DNA from: Komagataeibacter medellinensis NBRC 3288
Lineage (GTDB): Bacteria > Pseudomonadota > Alphaproteobacteria > Acetobacterales > Acetobacteraceae
DNA length: 64,000 bases
Assembly (NCBI RefSeq): GCF_000182745.2
Contig: NC_016027.1
Span: 2,765,001-2,829,000, forward strand
Direction of reading: 5' to 3'
The notes below the pieces were generated by a model. The model had not been told where the DNA came from and did not search any database. It was given only the letters and a program-made list of their open reading frames with translations. Numbering within the stretch: the first letter of the stretch is position 1; each line of letters opens with the position of its first letter. The translations under genes were made by a program, and so were the position numbers. This document shows, piece after piece, positions 55,363 through 64,000 of the stretch.

Positions 55363-55999
55363 CCACATGGATGAACGTGCGCGACGTCTCGTCCAGCACC
55401 ACAACTTCCCCACTGGCGATATCATAGAACCATCCCTGCAACGTCAGAGTGCCACGGGCAAGCCCTGCCGCCACGGCGGGATGGGTGCGCAGATGCGCGA
55501 TCTGGAGTTGCACGTTCTGCTCCGACAGGCTGCGCACGCTGGCAGGCCCCGCATCCGATGCTTCCAGTACGGCGCGTGCGGCTTCGGCATTGCGCAGCCA
55601 GCTTGCCACGGTGGGCATCTTGTTCAGGTTGCTGGATTCGGGGTCGAGCAGGGCCTTCATCGCGCCGCAGTTGGAATGACCGCATACGATGATGTGCGAG
55701 ACCTTGAGCGCGCTGACCGCATATTCAATGGCTGATGACACGCCGCCCAGCATTTCCCCATAGGCAGGGACGATATTGCCGATGTTGCGCAGCACGAACA
55801 GGTCGCCCGGTTGGGTCTGGGTGATCATGCTGGGGTTTACCCGACTGTCAGCGCAGGCGATGAACAGCGTATCGGGTGACTGGCTGTTGGCAAGGCTGGC
55901 AAACAGTTCACGGTTCTGCGGGAAGACTTCGGTGTTGAAACGTTCAACGCCGTGCAGCAGTTCGATAAGGGTATCCCGGGCGGTATTGGTATTGACCAT
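55307..55999 (-). CDS. can: beta-class carbonic anhydrase
   Basis: A 230-residue zinc enzyme interconverting CO2 and bicarbonate. The ligands are in FIACADSRVNP (Cys and Asp-Arg pair) and IIVCGHSNCGAMKAL (His and Cys). LFVLRNIGNIVPAYG and GSVSSAIEYAV-type sequence (GGVSSAIEYAVSAL) complete the family pattern. No signal peptide, so cytoplasmic, supplying bicarbonate for carboxylations. It is transcribed ahead of the EEP gene and overlaps it. Confidence 0.95.
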   Translation of the reverse strand: MVNTNTARDTLIELLHGVERFNTEVFPQNRELFASLANSQSPDTLFIACADSRVNPSMITQTQPGDLFVLRNIGNIVPAYGEMLGGVSSAIEYAVSALKVSHIIVCGHSNCGAMKALLDPESSNLNKMPTVASWLRNAEAARAVLEASDAGPASVRSLSEQNVQLQIAHLRTHPAVAAGLARGTLTLQGWFYDIASGEVVVLDETSRTFIHVDEAIAKLRAQQAAAAPST

Positions 56000-56240
56000 T
56001 GTAAAATCCTGTTACCTGAATGTCCGCACAAGGGGAAAAACCATGACCCGTGCCGGCATTGCCATGCAATTCGGTGGCGCCGGACCATCTCCCGTTTTCC
56101 TTGTAACATGAAAACACCGGTTGTTCCCAACAGTTTCTTCATGTGGCGGTATGGAAATACTATGTAATCGCAATATAATTAAGAAAACTTCATTTACTAT
56201 ATTGAAGTATTTTCATTCCTTTATATTGCGGCGTACAGCA

Positions 56241-56266
56241 CAACGGCGCACCTGGGCGCGCCGTTG
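56241..56266. terminator. possible hairpin downstream of alaS
   Basis: CAACGGCG-CACCTGGGCG-CGCCGTTG pairs over 8 bp about 30 bp past the alaS stop on the minus strand. It lacks a clear T-run, so termination is uncertain. The rest of 56000-56297 is AT-rich (56155-56225) and shows no gene. Confidence 0.4.
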
Positions 56267-56297
56267 CATGGTGGAACCAACTGGTACGGGACCGGCG

Positions 56298-58949
56298 TTA
56301 ACCGGCAACGCCCTGCTGTAGCGTGGTACGCACGGCCTCCAGCGCCGCATCTGCCTTGCTGATGTCCGGGCCACCGGCCTGAGCCATGTCGCGCCGACCG
56401 CCGCCACCCTTGCCATCCATGGCCGCGCTGGCCGCGCGCACCAGGGCCACGGCATCGACCTTCTCGGCCAGGTCGGGCGTGGCAGCGATGACAATGCTGC
56501 CCTTGCCATCGGCCGTGGAGATCAGCGCGATGACTCCGGAGCCGATTTCCTTGCGTAATGAATCCGCCAGTGGCTTGAGTTCCTTGGCCGGCAGTTCACC
56601 CACATTGCGGGCGTCCAGCTTTATGCCGCCCACGTCCACAATGCTGGCCGCTGCCTGGCTGCCCGATGCCAGCTTGCGCTGCAGGTCCGAAATCTGGCGT
56701 TCCATCACCTTGCGCTCTTCCAGCAGCACGGCCAGTCGCTCCGGCGCTTCCGCAGGCGGTACGCGCATCATGGCGGCCATCTGGTTCAGGCGCTCTTCAG
56801 TGGCGATGGTGGCATTCTGCGCGGACAGTCCGGTCACGGCCTCGATACGCCGCACGCCCGATGAGACGCCACTTTCAGACGTGATGCGGAACAGGCCGAT
56901 ATCACCCGTACGGCGCACATGGGTGCCGCCACACAGTTCGATCGACCAGCCGGCGCGGCCTTCTTCGGGGCCACCCATCGACACCACGCGGACCTCATCG
57001 CCATATTTCTCGCCAAATAAAGCCATCGCACCCTGCCCGATGGCTTCTTCCGGCGTCATGTGGCGGGTGGTGACATCCGTGTTTTCACGGATGCGGGCAT
57101 TTACCTCGGCCTCGATATCCGCCAGTTCCTCGGGCGTGATGGGGCGGGGCTGGCTTACGTCAAAGCGCAGGCGATCAGGTGCGTTCAGGCTGCCTTTCTG
57201 CGTTACATGATCGCCAAGCCTGCGGCGCATGGCCTCGTGCAGCAGGTGGGTGGCGGAGTGGTGGGCACGGATGGCGCTGCGGCGCTCATGATCGACCTGT
57301 GCGGTAACCGCCATGCCCGGTTTGACCGTGCCTTCGATGACCGTACCGTAATGCACCAGCAGGTCGCCCAGCTTCTTCTGCGTATCGGTAATGGCAATAT
57401 GCAGGCCGGGTGCGGTGATGGTGCCGGTATCGCCCACCTGCCCACCACTTTCGCCATAGAATGGGGTCTGGTTGAGCAGCAGGGCAACCTTGGTACCGGG
57501 GCCGGCGCTGTCCACCTGTGCATTGTCCACGATCACGGTCTGGACTTCGGCATCCGAGGTCTCTGTGGTGTAGCCAAGGAAATCGGTGGCGCCAAACGTA
57601 TCGCGTGCCTCGAACCATACGGTTTCGGTCGCATTGTCGCCTGAACCGCTCCATGCCGCGCGGGCGCGCTTGCGCTGTACGTCCATGGCCTCGTTGAAGC
57701 CTTCGACATCAACGCCGTGGCTGGTGCCGCGCAGGGCGTCCTGTGTCAGGTCAAGCGGGAATCCAAATGTGTCATACAGCTTGAACGCGACAGCGCCCGG
57801 CAGGGGCGCGCCATCGCCAAGGTGTTCCGTCTCGTCTGCCAGCAGCGACAGCCCGCGGTCCAGCATGGCCTTGAAGCGTTCTTCCTCGCCCTTCATCGTC
57901 CCCTCGATCAGGGCGCGGGCGTGGACCAGTTCGGGATAGGCTTCGCCCATCTGCCGGATCAGCGCGGGGACCAGCTTGTAGAATGTCGGCTCCGTCGTGC
58001 CCATCATGTGCAGGTGGCGCATGGCGCGGCGCATGATGCGGCGCAGCACGTAACCACGCCCATCCTTGGATGGCAGCACGCCATCGGCAATCAGGAACGA
58101 GGTGGAGCGCAGATGGTCTGCCACCACACGGTGGCTGGCGTTGAACGGGCCATCCGGGTCCTGGCCCGTGACTTCGGCGGAGGCCAGGATCAGCGCGCGG
58201 AAGGTGTCCGTATCATAATTGTCGCGCTTGCCCTGCAAGATGGCGGCAAAGCGCTCAAGTCCCAGCCCGGTATCAATGGATGGGCGCGGCAGGGGTGAGC
58301 GGGTGCCAGGCGGATTCTCGAAATACTGCATGAACACGAGGTTCCAGATTTCGGTAAACCGGTCGCCGTCTTCATCAGGGGAGCCGGGCGGGCCGCCCGC
58401 CACTTCGGGGCCATGGTCGTAGAAAATTTCAGAGCATGGGCCACACGGGCCGGTATCGCCCATGCGCCAGAAATTGTCGGAAGTGGGAATGCGGATGATC
58501 CGGTCATCGGACAGCCCCGCGATCCTGCGCCACAGGCTGGCTGCTTCCTCGTCATCGGCATAGACGGTGGTCAGCAGCTTTTCCTTGGGCAGACCGAATG
58601 TACCGGTGACCAGTTTCCACGCCAGTTCAATGGCTTCCGCCTTGAAATAATCCCCGAACGAGAAATTGCCCATCATCTCGAAAAAGGTATGATGGCGGGC
58701 GGTATAGCCCACATTGTCCAGGTCGTTGTGCTTGCCGCCCGCGCGCACGACCTTCTGTGCCGTAGTGGCGCGGGAATAGGGGCGCGTTTCCTGCCCGGTG
58801 AACACGTTCTTGAACTGCACCATACCAGCATTGGTAAACAGCAGTGTCGGATCGTTGTGCGGCACCAGGGACGAGGACGGCACGATCTGATGCCCTTTCC
58901 CCGCAAAATAGTCGAGGAAGGTGGCACGAATGTCGTTTGTTGTGGGCAT
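56298..58949 (-). CDS. alaS: alanyl-tRNA synthetase
   Basis: A class II synthetase of 883 residues from ATG 58949. [41 protein letters not shown] is the N-terminal catalytic block, and SGRGYVLR-type [16 protein letters not shown] motif 3 follows. The editing domain has [27 protein letters not shown] and [13 protein letters not shown] with zinc ligands. The C-Ala domain ends [14 protein letters not shown] with a Gly-rich DHHA1 loop. ATG 59006 is in frame but adds an unconserved stretch. Confidence 0.96.
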   Translation of the reverse strand: MPTTNDIRATFLDYFAGKGHQIVPSSSLVPHNDPTLLFTNAGMVQFKNVFTGQETRPYSRATTAQKVVRAGGKHNDLDNVGYTARHHTFFEMMGNFSFGDYFKAEAIELAWKLVTGTFGLPKEKLLTTVYADDEEAASLWRRIAGLSDDRIIRIPTSDNFWRMGDTGPCGPCSEIFYDHGPEVAGGPPGSPDEDGDRFTEIWNLVFMQYFENPPGTRSPLPRPSIDTGLGLERFAAILQGKRDNYDTDTFRALILASAEVTGQDPDGPFNASHRVVADHLRSTSFLIADGVLPSKDGRGYVLRRIMRRAMRHLHMMGTTEPTFYKLVPALIRQMGEAYPELVHARALIEGTMKGEEERFKAMLDRGLSLLADETEHLGDGAPLPGAVAFKLYDTFGFPLDLTQDALRGTSHGVDVEGFNEAMDVQRKRARAAWSGSGDNATETVWFEARDTFGATDFLGYTTETSDAEVQTVIVDNAQVDSAGPGTKVALLLNQTPFYGESGGQVGDTGTITAPGLHIAITDTQKKLGDLLVHYGTVIEGTVKPGMAVTAQVDHERRSAIRAHHSATHLLHEAMRRRLGDHVTQKGSLNAPDRLRFDVSQPRPITPEELADIEAEVNARIRENTDVTTRHMTPEEAIGQGAMALFGEKYGDEVRVVSMGGPEEGRAGWSIELCGGTHVRRTGDIGLFRITSESGVSSGVRRIEAVTGLSAQNATIATEERLNQMAAMMRVPPAEAPERLAVLLEERKVMERQISDLQRKLASGSQAAASIVDVGGIKLDARNVGELPAKELKPLADSLRKEIGSGVIALISTADGKGSIVIAATPDLAEKVDAVALVRAASAAMDGKGGGGRRDMAQAGGPDISKADAALEAVRTTLQQGVAG

Positions 58950-59103
58950 GGCGGGAAACAGACGATCCTGTATTGAAGGTATAGATATAAAACCGGATTC
59001 ACTCACCTAGCGCACGTAGCACCGGACCGGAAGTAAGAACATGCGTGTGTCGCCCATATGTCCACCACATAGCAGGCGGGACGCACCAGCAGGAGAGAGC
59101 AAC

Positions 59104-59808
59104 ATGACACGGGAATGGATAGCCGAACAGGACTGGCCTCTGCTGACAACGGGACTTGCAGGCCGCCTGCGCCGTGACTGCATGCCACAATGGATGGCAT
59201 TCGTGCGCCACCCCTTTGTTGATGGCGTGGCCGATGGCACACTATCGACCGATGCCTTCAGGAATTTCCTGATCCAGGATTATCTCTACCTGATCCAGTA
59301 TGCCCGGGCCTGCGCGCTGGCTGTGTACAAGGCTGATGGAATAACCGGCATGCGCGCAGCAGTCGGACTACTGTCGGGCCTGCTTGAGACCGAGTTGTCC
59401 CTGCATGTCGGCTATTGCCGGGAGTGGGAGATAGAAGAAAGCGCGCTGGAAAAGGCCGAGGAGTCACTCGAATTACTTGCCTACAGCCGCTTTATACTTG
59501 ATCGGGCACAGACCGGTGACCTGCTGGACCTGCTGGTGACCATGGCGCCCTGCCTGATCGGCTATGCGGAAGTGGGTGCGCGGCTGCATGCCAGCCTCCG
59601 TACACGCAGGGAAGGCAATCCTTACTGGTCATGGATCAGCCTGTATGGCGGTAGCGACTATACCGCGTTGGTAGAAGAGGGAATCCGCCGCCTTGACGAG
59701 GTGGGCGCGACCTGTGGCGCGGATGCGCGTTACCCCACCTTGCTGCGCGAGTTCACAACCGCCGTGCGACTAGAAACAGCATTCTGGGCCACGGCGCGTT
59801 CGGGCTGA
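59104..59808 (+). CDS. tenA: aminopyrimidine aminohydrolase TenA (thiaminase II family)
   Basis: A 234-residue all-helical protein that salvages thiamin breakdown products by hydrolysing aminopyrimidines. FVRHPFVDGVADGTLSTDAFRNFLIQDYLYLIQYARA is the N-terminal block, and TMAPCLIGYAEVGARL carries the active-site Cys, so it is of the Cys-containing (TenA_C) type. ATG 59104 is preceded by CAGGAGAG. No TPP riboswitch or thi genes are beside it. The 3' end overlaps the converging GtrA-family gene by 79 bp. Confidence 0.93.
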   Translation: MTREWIAEQDWPLLTTGLAGRLRRDCMPQWMAFVRHPFVDGVADGTLSTDAFRNFLIQDYLYLIQYARACALAVYKADGITGMRAAVGLLSGLLETELSLHVGYCREWEIEESALEKAEESLELLAYSRFILDRAQTGDLLDLLVTMAPCLIGYAEVGARLHASLRTRREGNPYWSWISLYGGSDYTALVEEGIRRLDEVGATCGADARYPTLLREFTTAVRLETAFWATARSG

Positions 59809-60257
59809 AAGGGCACGATCTCGGCGCCATCATGTTTGGCGGTATCGGGTGCTTCCCCATGAAAGACCAGTTTGCGGCTGATATGGAAATTGGCCATCAT
59901 GCCCGCCGCAGCCCCCGCCGTCAGCGCCAGGACTGGATTGGCCTTGAAAATGGGGGAAGTGTGAAACAGCATGAACACGCAGCCACGGTTGAGAAAAAAC
60001 CCAAGCGAATTTCCGGCAAGAAAGCGGAGCCACTGGATCACGAAGTGATGCTGGTTGCCCACCTTGCGAAATGTCCATAGCCGGTTGATCAGCCAGTTGA
60101 TCGAGGCTGCGATGAAGTAGGCGGCAATGGTCGCCGTGGTTAGCCCGATCAGTGGGCGCAGGCTATAGACAGCCGTTGTATCCCACCCTAGTCCTAGTAA
60201 TCCTACAATGCCGAATTTTAGGAATTGTGTAATCTTCTCGGAAGAGAGTCTGAGCAA
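59730..60257 (-). CDS. GtrA-family membrane protein
   Basis: A 175-residue protein with four helices: FLKFGIVGLLGLGWDTTAVYSL, ATIAAYFIAASINWLINRLWTF, the third around FLAGNSLGFFLNRGCVFML and the last around VLALTAGAAAGMMANFHISRKLVF. This is the GtrA/DPMS pattern; family members are thought to flip or hand over lipid-linked sugars such as undecaprenyl-phosphate glucose. The closing NFHISRKLVF is characteristic. The last 35 residues, past the helices, are hydrophilic and lie in the overlap with tenA. No glycosyltransferase partner is beside it. Confidence 0.86.
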   Translation of the reverse strand: MLRLSSEKITQFLKFGIVGLLGLGWDTTAVYSLRPLIGLTTATIAAYFIAASINWLINRLWTFRKVGNQHHFVIQWLRFLAGNSLGFFLNRGCVFMLFHTSPIFKANPVLALTAGAAAGMMANFHISRKLVFHGEAPDTAKHDGAEIVPFQPERAVAQNAVSSRTAVVNSRSKVG

Positions 60258-60380
60258 GGGATAATCCTTCTGCCTGTGGCAACAAGCCAGCAGGGCATAT
60301 GGTCAGGAGGATAGGCCTGCCATGGGGGGGCGCGACAGACACAAAGCGTTATATTATGGCAGATACTGCACCAATAAAAG

Positions 60381-60413
60381 AAAAAAGGGGGCACCGAAGT
60401 ACCCCCTTTTTTT
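60381..60413 (-). terminator. terminator of the first OmpA-type gene
   Basis: On the minus strand AAAGGGGGTACTTCGGTGCCCCCTTTTTT: a GC-rich stem with CTTCGG loop and T-run. The A-run on the other side makes it bidirectional. Confidence 0.92.
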
Positions 60414-60437
60414 GTCTTTACTGACGGCAGGTCGGGA

Positions 60438-61532
60438 TCAGTGCAGGATGATCTCGACGCGACGGTTCTGGGGCTCACGCGTGTCGGGGCCGGTCGGCAC
60501 CAGTGGGTGGGCTTCACCGTAGCCATGAATGTCGATGGCATTGGCAGGCACGCCGTCACGGATCAGTTCAGCCTTCACGCTGTCTGCACGGCGCATGGAC
60601 AGGCCAAGGTTATACTGCTGACCACGCGGGCCGGGATGGGCCGCCGTGTTGTCGGTGTAACCATTGACTTCGATACGCGTGGTCTGGACGTGGGTGGAAG
60701 CCTGGGCGGCCTCTGCCACGATCTCACGCGAGCGACCGGTCAGGGCTGCGCCGTCCCAGTCGAAGAACACCAGGTAGGTGCGGGCTGCGGTCGGTGCGGG
60801 CGGCACGACGGCAGGAGCCGGCGGCGGCGGCGGCGGCGCGTTGTTGAACGCGTAGCGGACGCCTACGATGAACTGGTGGTTGAAGCGGTGGTCGAAGCTG
60901 GCATGGCCCGAAGCTTCCGGCCCGCTGGCCGTGTAGTTGCCCATAGTGAAGGAGGAGGGCTGGCCGATCATGCGGTATTCGGTGGTCATCTGCAGGCCGG
61001 GGACACCGGGGATGTCATAGGCTGCACCGACGATACCCTGATAGGCGAAGCCACCCTTGGTGCCGCTCATGCTGCGGGCGGGGGAGTTGCCCACCGTCAC
61101 GTCATGCGCGTTCTGCCACAGGTAGCCAGCACCCACACCGACGAACGGCGTGACGGGCACATCAATGTTGAACAGGCGCTTCAGGTCGATGTCATACAGC
61201 ACGTTGACGAAGCCGCCATAGGAGCGGTCGCTCCCCTTGTCGCCACGGCTCTTGCTGGAGATTTCAGACCAGTTGTAGTCGCCTTCGACTTCAGCACGCA
61301 GGCCGTTGCCAAAACCCCAGCCAACCGCGCCGAAGCCGGTCCAGCCGTGACGGTGGCCGAGCTTTTCGCGGCCCGGGCCGTCTTCGGTATCAGCAAAATG
61401 CCCGTGCTGGGTCTGCGTCAGGTTATAGCCGCCGCCGATATCGACATAGGGGCCGGTGATGGTCGTGGCTTTGGCTGCGAACGGTGTCGCTACCAGCAGG
61501 CTGGTTGCCAGCAGGGCAGAGCGGAGACGCAT
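60438..61532 (-). CDS. OmpA-family outer-membrane protein (Gmp cluster member 1)
   Basis: A 364-residue protein. MRLRSALLATSLLVATPFAAKA is a signal peptide. About 25-215 form an eight-stranded barrel starting TTITGPYVDIGGGYNLTQTQ, with an insert in one loop. A PPPPPPAPAVVPPAP linker joins the OmpA C-terminal peptidoglycan-binding domain (TRIEVNGYTDNTAAHPGPRGQQYN, with the ligand Asp, and PQNRRVEIILH with the Arg). It resembles the GmpA-C trio of vinegar producers that I recall as quorum-sensing targets repressing oxidative fermentation. AAGGA precedes ATG 61532. Confidence 0.88.
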   Translation of the reverse strand: MRLRSALLATSLLVATPFAAKATTITGPYVDIGGGYNLTQTQHGHFADTEDGPGREKLGHRHGWTGFGAVGWGFGNGLRAEVEGDYNWSEISSKSRGDKGSDRSYGGFVNVLYDIDLKRLFNIDVPVTPFVGVGAGYLWQNAHDVTVGNSPARSMSGTKGGFAYQGIVGAAYDIPGVPGLQMTTEYRMIGQPSSFTMGNYTASGPEASGHASFDHRFNHQFIVGVRYAFNNAPPPPPPAPAVVPPAPTAARTYLVFFDWDGAALTGRSREIVAEAAQASTHVQTTRIEVNGYTDNTAAHPGPRGQQYNLGLSMRRADSVKAELIRDGVPANAIDIHGYGEAHPLVPTGPDTREPQNRRVEIILH

Positions 61533-61855
61533 ATGTTCGTCCTTCCTCATGTTATTACTTCTTTGTAAACCACATCACGCATGGGATGAGAAGATTAATC
61601 AATCCATATCCCTAAACACTGTGTGTTGCCTGGGGTTGCCTGGGCATTGATGCTGCAGGACGACATAACGGTAACACCTGGCGGGAAGAGAGCGGATCAA
61701 TCTCTTTTCCTATTATAGAACAATTCTCTAAATGGAGAATGCCTTATTGGAAACAAGAGTTTTACAAAATGTTCAGAGGGTTATGTTGTAAAAATATCAC
61801 AGAAAATTGGACGTATTTTAAAAAGTAAGAAATTTTTCATACTTTGAGGCGCGCA
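61533..61855. other. AT-rich intergenic region upstream of the first OmpA-type gene
   Basis: A 323-bp stretch without gene features. Its AT content is far above the coding background, especially 61700-61850 (for example TTATAGAACAATTCTC and AAATGGAGAATGCC). It should hold the promoter of the gene to its left on the minus strand. GAACAATTCTC-type inverted sequence (AGAACAATTCT) near 61725-61736 could be an operator. Confidence 0.4.
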
Positions 61856-61885
61856 TAAAAAAAGGAGCACCGAAGTGCTCCTTTT
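61856..61885 (-). terminator. terminator of the second OmpA-type gene
   Basis: On the minus strand AAGGAGCACTTCGGTGCTCCTTTTTTT: perfect GGAGCAC/GTGCTCC stem with TTCG loop and T-run. Confidence 0.93.
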
Positions 61886-61909
61886 CTTTCAGTGACCGGC
61901 AGGTCGGGA

Positions 61910-62995
61910 TCAGTGCAGGATGATCTCGACGCGACGGTTCTGGGGCTCACGCGTGTCGGGGCCGGTCGGCACCAGCGGGTGGGCTTCACCGTAGCCATGA
62001 ATGTCGATGGCATTGGCGGGCACGCCGTCACGGATCAGTTCAGCCTTCACGCTGTCTGCACGGCGCATGGACAGGCCAAGGTTATACTGCTGACCACGCG
62101 GACCGGGATGGGCCGCCGTGTTGTCGGTGTAACCATTGACTTCGATACGCGTGGTCTGGACGTGGGTGGAAGCCTGGGCGGCCTCTGCCACGATCTCACG
62201 CGAGCGGCCGGTCAGGGCTGCGCCGTCCCAGTCGAAGAACACCAGGTAGGTGCGGGCTGCGGTCGGTGCGGGCGGCACGACGGCAGGAGCCGGCGGCGGC
62301 GGCGGCGGCGCGTTGTTGAACGCGTAGCGGACGCCTACGATGAACTGGTGGTTGAAGCGGTGGTCGAAGCGGGCAGCATCGCCGCCAACGGCGTGGATAT
62401 TACCCATCGCAAAGTCTTCAACCTGACCAACCATACGATACTCGGTGGTCATCTGCAGACCGGATACACCCGGAATATCGTAAGCCGCACCGACGATACC
62501 CTGGTAGGCGAAGCTGCCATTGGTGCCAGCGATCTTGCCGCCTGCACCACTGATGTTGGCGTTTTCCCACAGGTAACCGGCACCGACACCGACGAACGGC
62601 GTGACAGGCACATCAATGTTGAACAGACGCTTCAGGTCAATGTCATACAGGACGTTGACGAAGCCACCGTAAGAGCGATCATGCCCCTTGGTTTTGACAG
62701 TATCAACGCTTTTGATGGCAGACCACGTGTAGGCACCTTCGACTTCGGCACGCAGGCCGTTGCCGAAGCCCCAGCCGACGTTGGCAAAGCCGGTCCAGCC
62801 ATGGCCGTGACGAACATGCGCGCCATCATCCCCCTGCGGGCCGGGCTTATTCTCAGCATCACGCATATGCTGGGTCTGGGTCAGGTCGTAACCACCGCCG
62901 ATGCCAACATAGGGGCCGGTGATGGTCGTGGCTTTGGCTGCGAACGGTGCCGCTGCCAGCAGGCTGGTTGCCAGTAACGCTGCGCGAAGACGCAT
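61910..62995 (-). CDS. OmpA-family outer-membrane protein (Gmp cluster member 2)
   Basis: A 361-residue paralogue of the gene at 60438. Signal peptide MRLRAALLATSLLAAAPFAAKA. The barrel differs in loops (HMRDAENKPGPQGDDGAHVRH and the KSVDTVKTKGHDRS area), while the linker and the whole C-terminal domain are identical in protein to member 1 and nearly so in DNA. The conserved NGYTDNTA and NRRVEI blocks bind peptidoglycan. It has its own terminator and AT-rich upstream region, so it is probably a separate transcript. Confidence 0.88.
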   Translation of the reverse strand: MRLRAALLATSLLAAAPFAAKATTITGPYVGIGGGYDLTQTQHMRDAENKPGPQGDDGAHVRHGHGWTGFANVGWGFGNGLRAEVEGAYTWSAIKSVDTVKTKGHDRSYGGFVNVLYDIDLKRLFNIDVPVTPFVGVGAGYLWENANISGAGGKIAGTNGSFAYQGIVGAAYDIPGVSGLQMTTEYRMVGQVEDFAMGNIHAVGGDAARFDHRFNHQFIVGVRYAFNNAPPPPPPAPAVVPPAPTAARTYLVFFDWDGAALTGRSREIVAEAAQASTHVQTTRIEVNGYTDNTAAHPGPRGQQYNLGLSMRRADSVKAELIRDGVPANAIDIHGYGEAHPLVPTGPDTREPQNRRVEIILH

Positions 62996-63336
62996 GTTTA
63001 AGTCCTTAAACTCTGTTGTTGCAGGGCAGAGCCCTATCTTGTGGTCCGGGCAATGGATTTGCCCCGAAGACAGGGCAGCCTGAGATTACCCGCAAGCTAT
63101 GATGCGGGGATTAGCCTGTCTGGGCAGGCTTGAGAATGGGCAAAATGGCGCAAGCGGATCATGTGTGGCAGAAAAAACACATATCTTTTAGGGAGCTTTA
63201 AGTAATCTTACGAAAAATCATGATTTTACAAGGGACTTTCCATACTATCTCGGATAGCCCCTTCTATTTTGCATAGGTCATTGCCGGAAATGGAGGAACT
63301 GTCTGACGACAGTCATGGCGCTGGACGATTCGATGC
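62996..63336. other. AT-rich intergenic region upstream of the second OmpA-type gene
   Basis: A 341-bp gap with no gene evident. The part next to the gene (62996-63130) is of mixed composition, and 63170-63280 is AT-rich. Promoter and leader of the gene at 61910 should be here. I see no riboswitch or repeat family in it. Confidence 0.4.
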
Positions 63337-63366
63337 AAAAAGGGAGAATGCCGAGCATTCTCCCTG
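63337..63366 (-). terminator. terminator of the third OmpA-type gene
   Basis: On the minus strand AGGGAGAATG-CTCGG-CATTCTCCCTTTTT: perfect 10-bp stem and T-run. Confidence 0.93.
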
Positions 63367-63406
63367 AATTTCCCATAAGTTTTTCGTTGCCGGGCCGGAT
63401 CGCTGC

Positions 63407-64000
63407 CTAATGCAGGATGATCTCCACGCGGCGGTTCTGCGGCTCGCGCGTGTCGGGGCCTGTGGGCACCAGCGGGCGGGCTTCACCATAGCCCTGCACG
63501 CCAATGGCGCTGGCGGGCACGCCATCACGGATCAGTTCGGCCTTAACACTGTCCGCGCGGCGCAGGGACAGGCCAAGATTGTACTGCTGGCCACGTGGGC
63601 CAGGCTGGGCGGCTGAATTGTCAGTATAGCCGTTCACCTCGATACGGGTGGTCTGGACATGGCTGGAGGCCTGTGCCGCCTGTGCCACGATCTCACGCGC
63701 GCGGCCGGTCAGGAGCGCGCCATCCCAGTCAAAGAACACCAGGTAGGTACGGGCCATGGTCGGTGCGGGCGGCACGATGGCAGGGGCCGGCGGCGGCGGT
63801 GGTGGGGCGGTGTTGAAGGCGTAGCGGACGCCGACAATGAACTGGTGGTTGAAGCGGTGGTCGTAGCTCGGGTGGCTGTTATCGGCGCCGTAATTGGCGT
63901 TGTAGGACTGGGTGATGTTGCCCATGCTGAACGACTCCACCTGGCCGACCATGCGGTATTCGGTGGTCATCTGCAGGCCGGCGACGCCCGGTATGTCGTA
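63407..64000 (-). CDS. OmpA-family outer-membrane protein (Gmp cluster member 3), cut by window end
   Basis: The frame is open to the right edge, so only the C-terminal 197 residues are seen. They cover the last barrel strands (YDIPGVAGLQMTTEYRMVGQ), the Pro-rich linker PPPPPPAPAIVPPAP and the OmpA C-terminal domain (EVNGYTDNSAAQPGPRGQQYN, NRRVEIILH). It is clearly more diverged from members 1 and 2 than these are from each other. The N-terminus and signal peptide lie beyond the window. Confidence 0.88.
   Translation of the reverse strand, partial: YDIPGVAGLQMTTEYRMVGQVESFSMGNITQSYNANYGADNSHPSYDHRFNHQFIVGVRYAFNTAPPPPPPAPAIVPPAPTMARTYLVFFDWDGALLTGRAREIVAQAAQASSHVQTTRIEVNGYTDNSAAQPGPRGQQYNLGLSLRRADSVKAELIRDGVPASAIGVQGYGEARPLVPTGPDTREPQNRRVEIILH

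Noticed and set aside
58985-59103. TPP riboswitch before tenA
   Set aside because: The conserved CTGAGA and ACCTGAT-type blocks are absent.

Overview
The window looks like a chromosomal segment of an acetic acid bacterium of the genus Komagataeibacter (formerly Gluconacetobacter/Acetobacter xylinus). It is GC-rich. It carries a complete type I cellulose locus in the order bcsZ(cmcAx)-ccpAx-bcsA-bcsB-bcsC-bcsD-bglxA, and at the right edge a cluster of three adjacent OmpA-family genes that I recall as typical of vinegar-producing species. Many bacterial and alphaproteobacterial housekeeping genes surround these (rpoH, the argS-SPOR-scpA-scpB-tatB-tatC-serS run, a SUV3-type helicase, EipB, class II DAHP synthase). 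I see no transposase, prophage, CRISPR array or rRNA.

Region by region. 1-3.2 kb: 3' end of purA, rpoH, an RluA-family pseudouridine synthase, a small membrane protein and tRNA-Glu(CTC). 3.2-18.2 kb: the cellulose locus. It has a long AT-rich leader with a perfect FNR-type box, endoglucanase bcsZ, ccpAx, the c-di-GMP-binding synthase bcsA, a frameshifted bcsB, export channel bcsC and bcsD. After a terminator comes bglxA (GH3), preceded by a perfect CRP-type palindrome and followed by a coupled gene for a secreted UbiC-like protein. 18.2-26.2 kb: repeat elements, a cupin and a NUDIX hydrolase, htpG, a frameshifted methyltransferase behind an FMN riboswitch, mtnA and aspS. 26.2-36.8 kb: eipB, xth/erpA, dgt and the argS-to-serS operon. 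37-47.7 kb: SUV3-like helicase, ferredoxin-NADP reductase, glutathione reductase, DAHP synthase, pncB, gltX and two small unknown genes. 47.8-60.3 kb: trmJ/cysS, prfC, rpsD, an HdeD-like protein, a Tat-exported Rossmann protein, a secreted EEP-family protein, carbonic anhydrase, alaS, tenA and a GtrA-family protein. 60.4-64 kb: three tandem OmpA-type genes, the last cut by the window edge.

The most consequential observation is the bcsB frameshift near 9790. It separates the periplasmic domains from the C-terminal membrane anchor, so this type I synthase should be inactive although every other gene of the operon is open. This fits my recollection of the cellulose-nonproducing strain NBRC 3288 (K. 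medellinensis), reported to carry a frameshift in bcsBI that can revert by loss of one nucleotide in a C-rich tract. Here, removal of one base would also restore the frame.

Two families of short palindromic intergenic repeats (family A, six clear copies plus one decayed; family B, three copies) and one MITE-like element are scattered between genes. They account for most intergenic sequence that has no gene. Starts were chosen by ribosome-binding sites, overlaps and family length; identifications rest on motifs and remembered family sequences, not on database searches.
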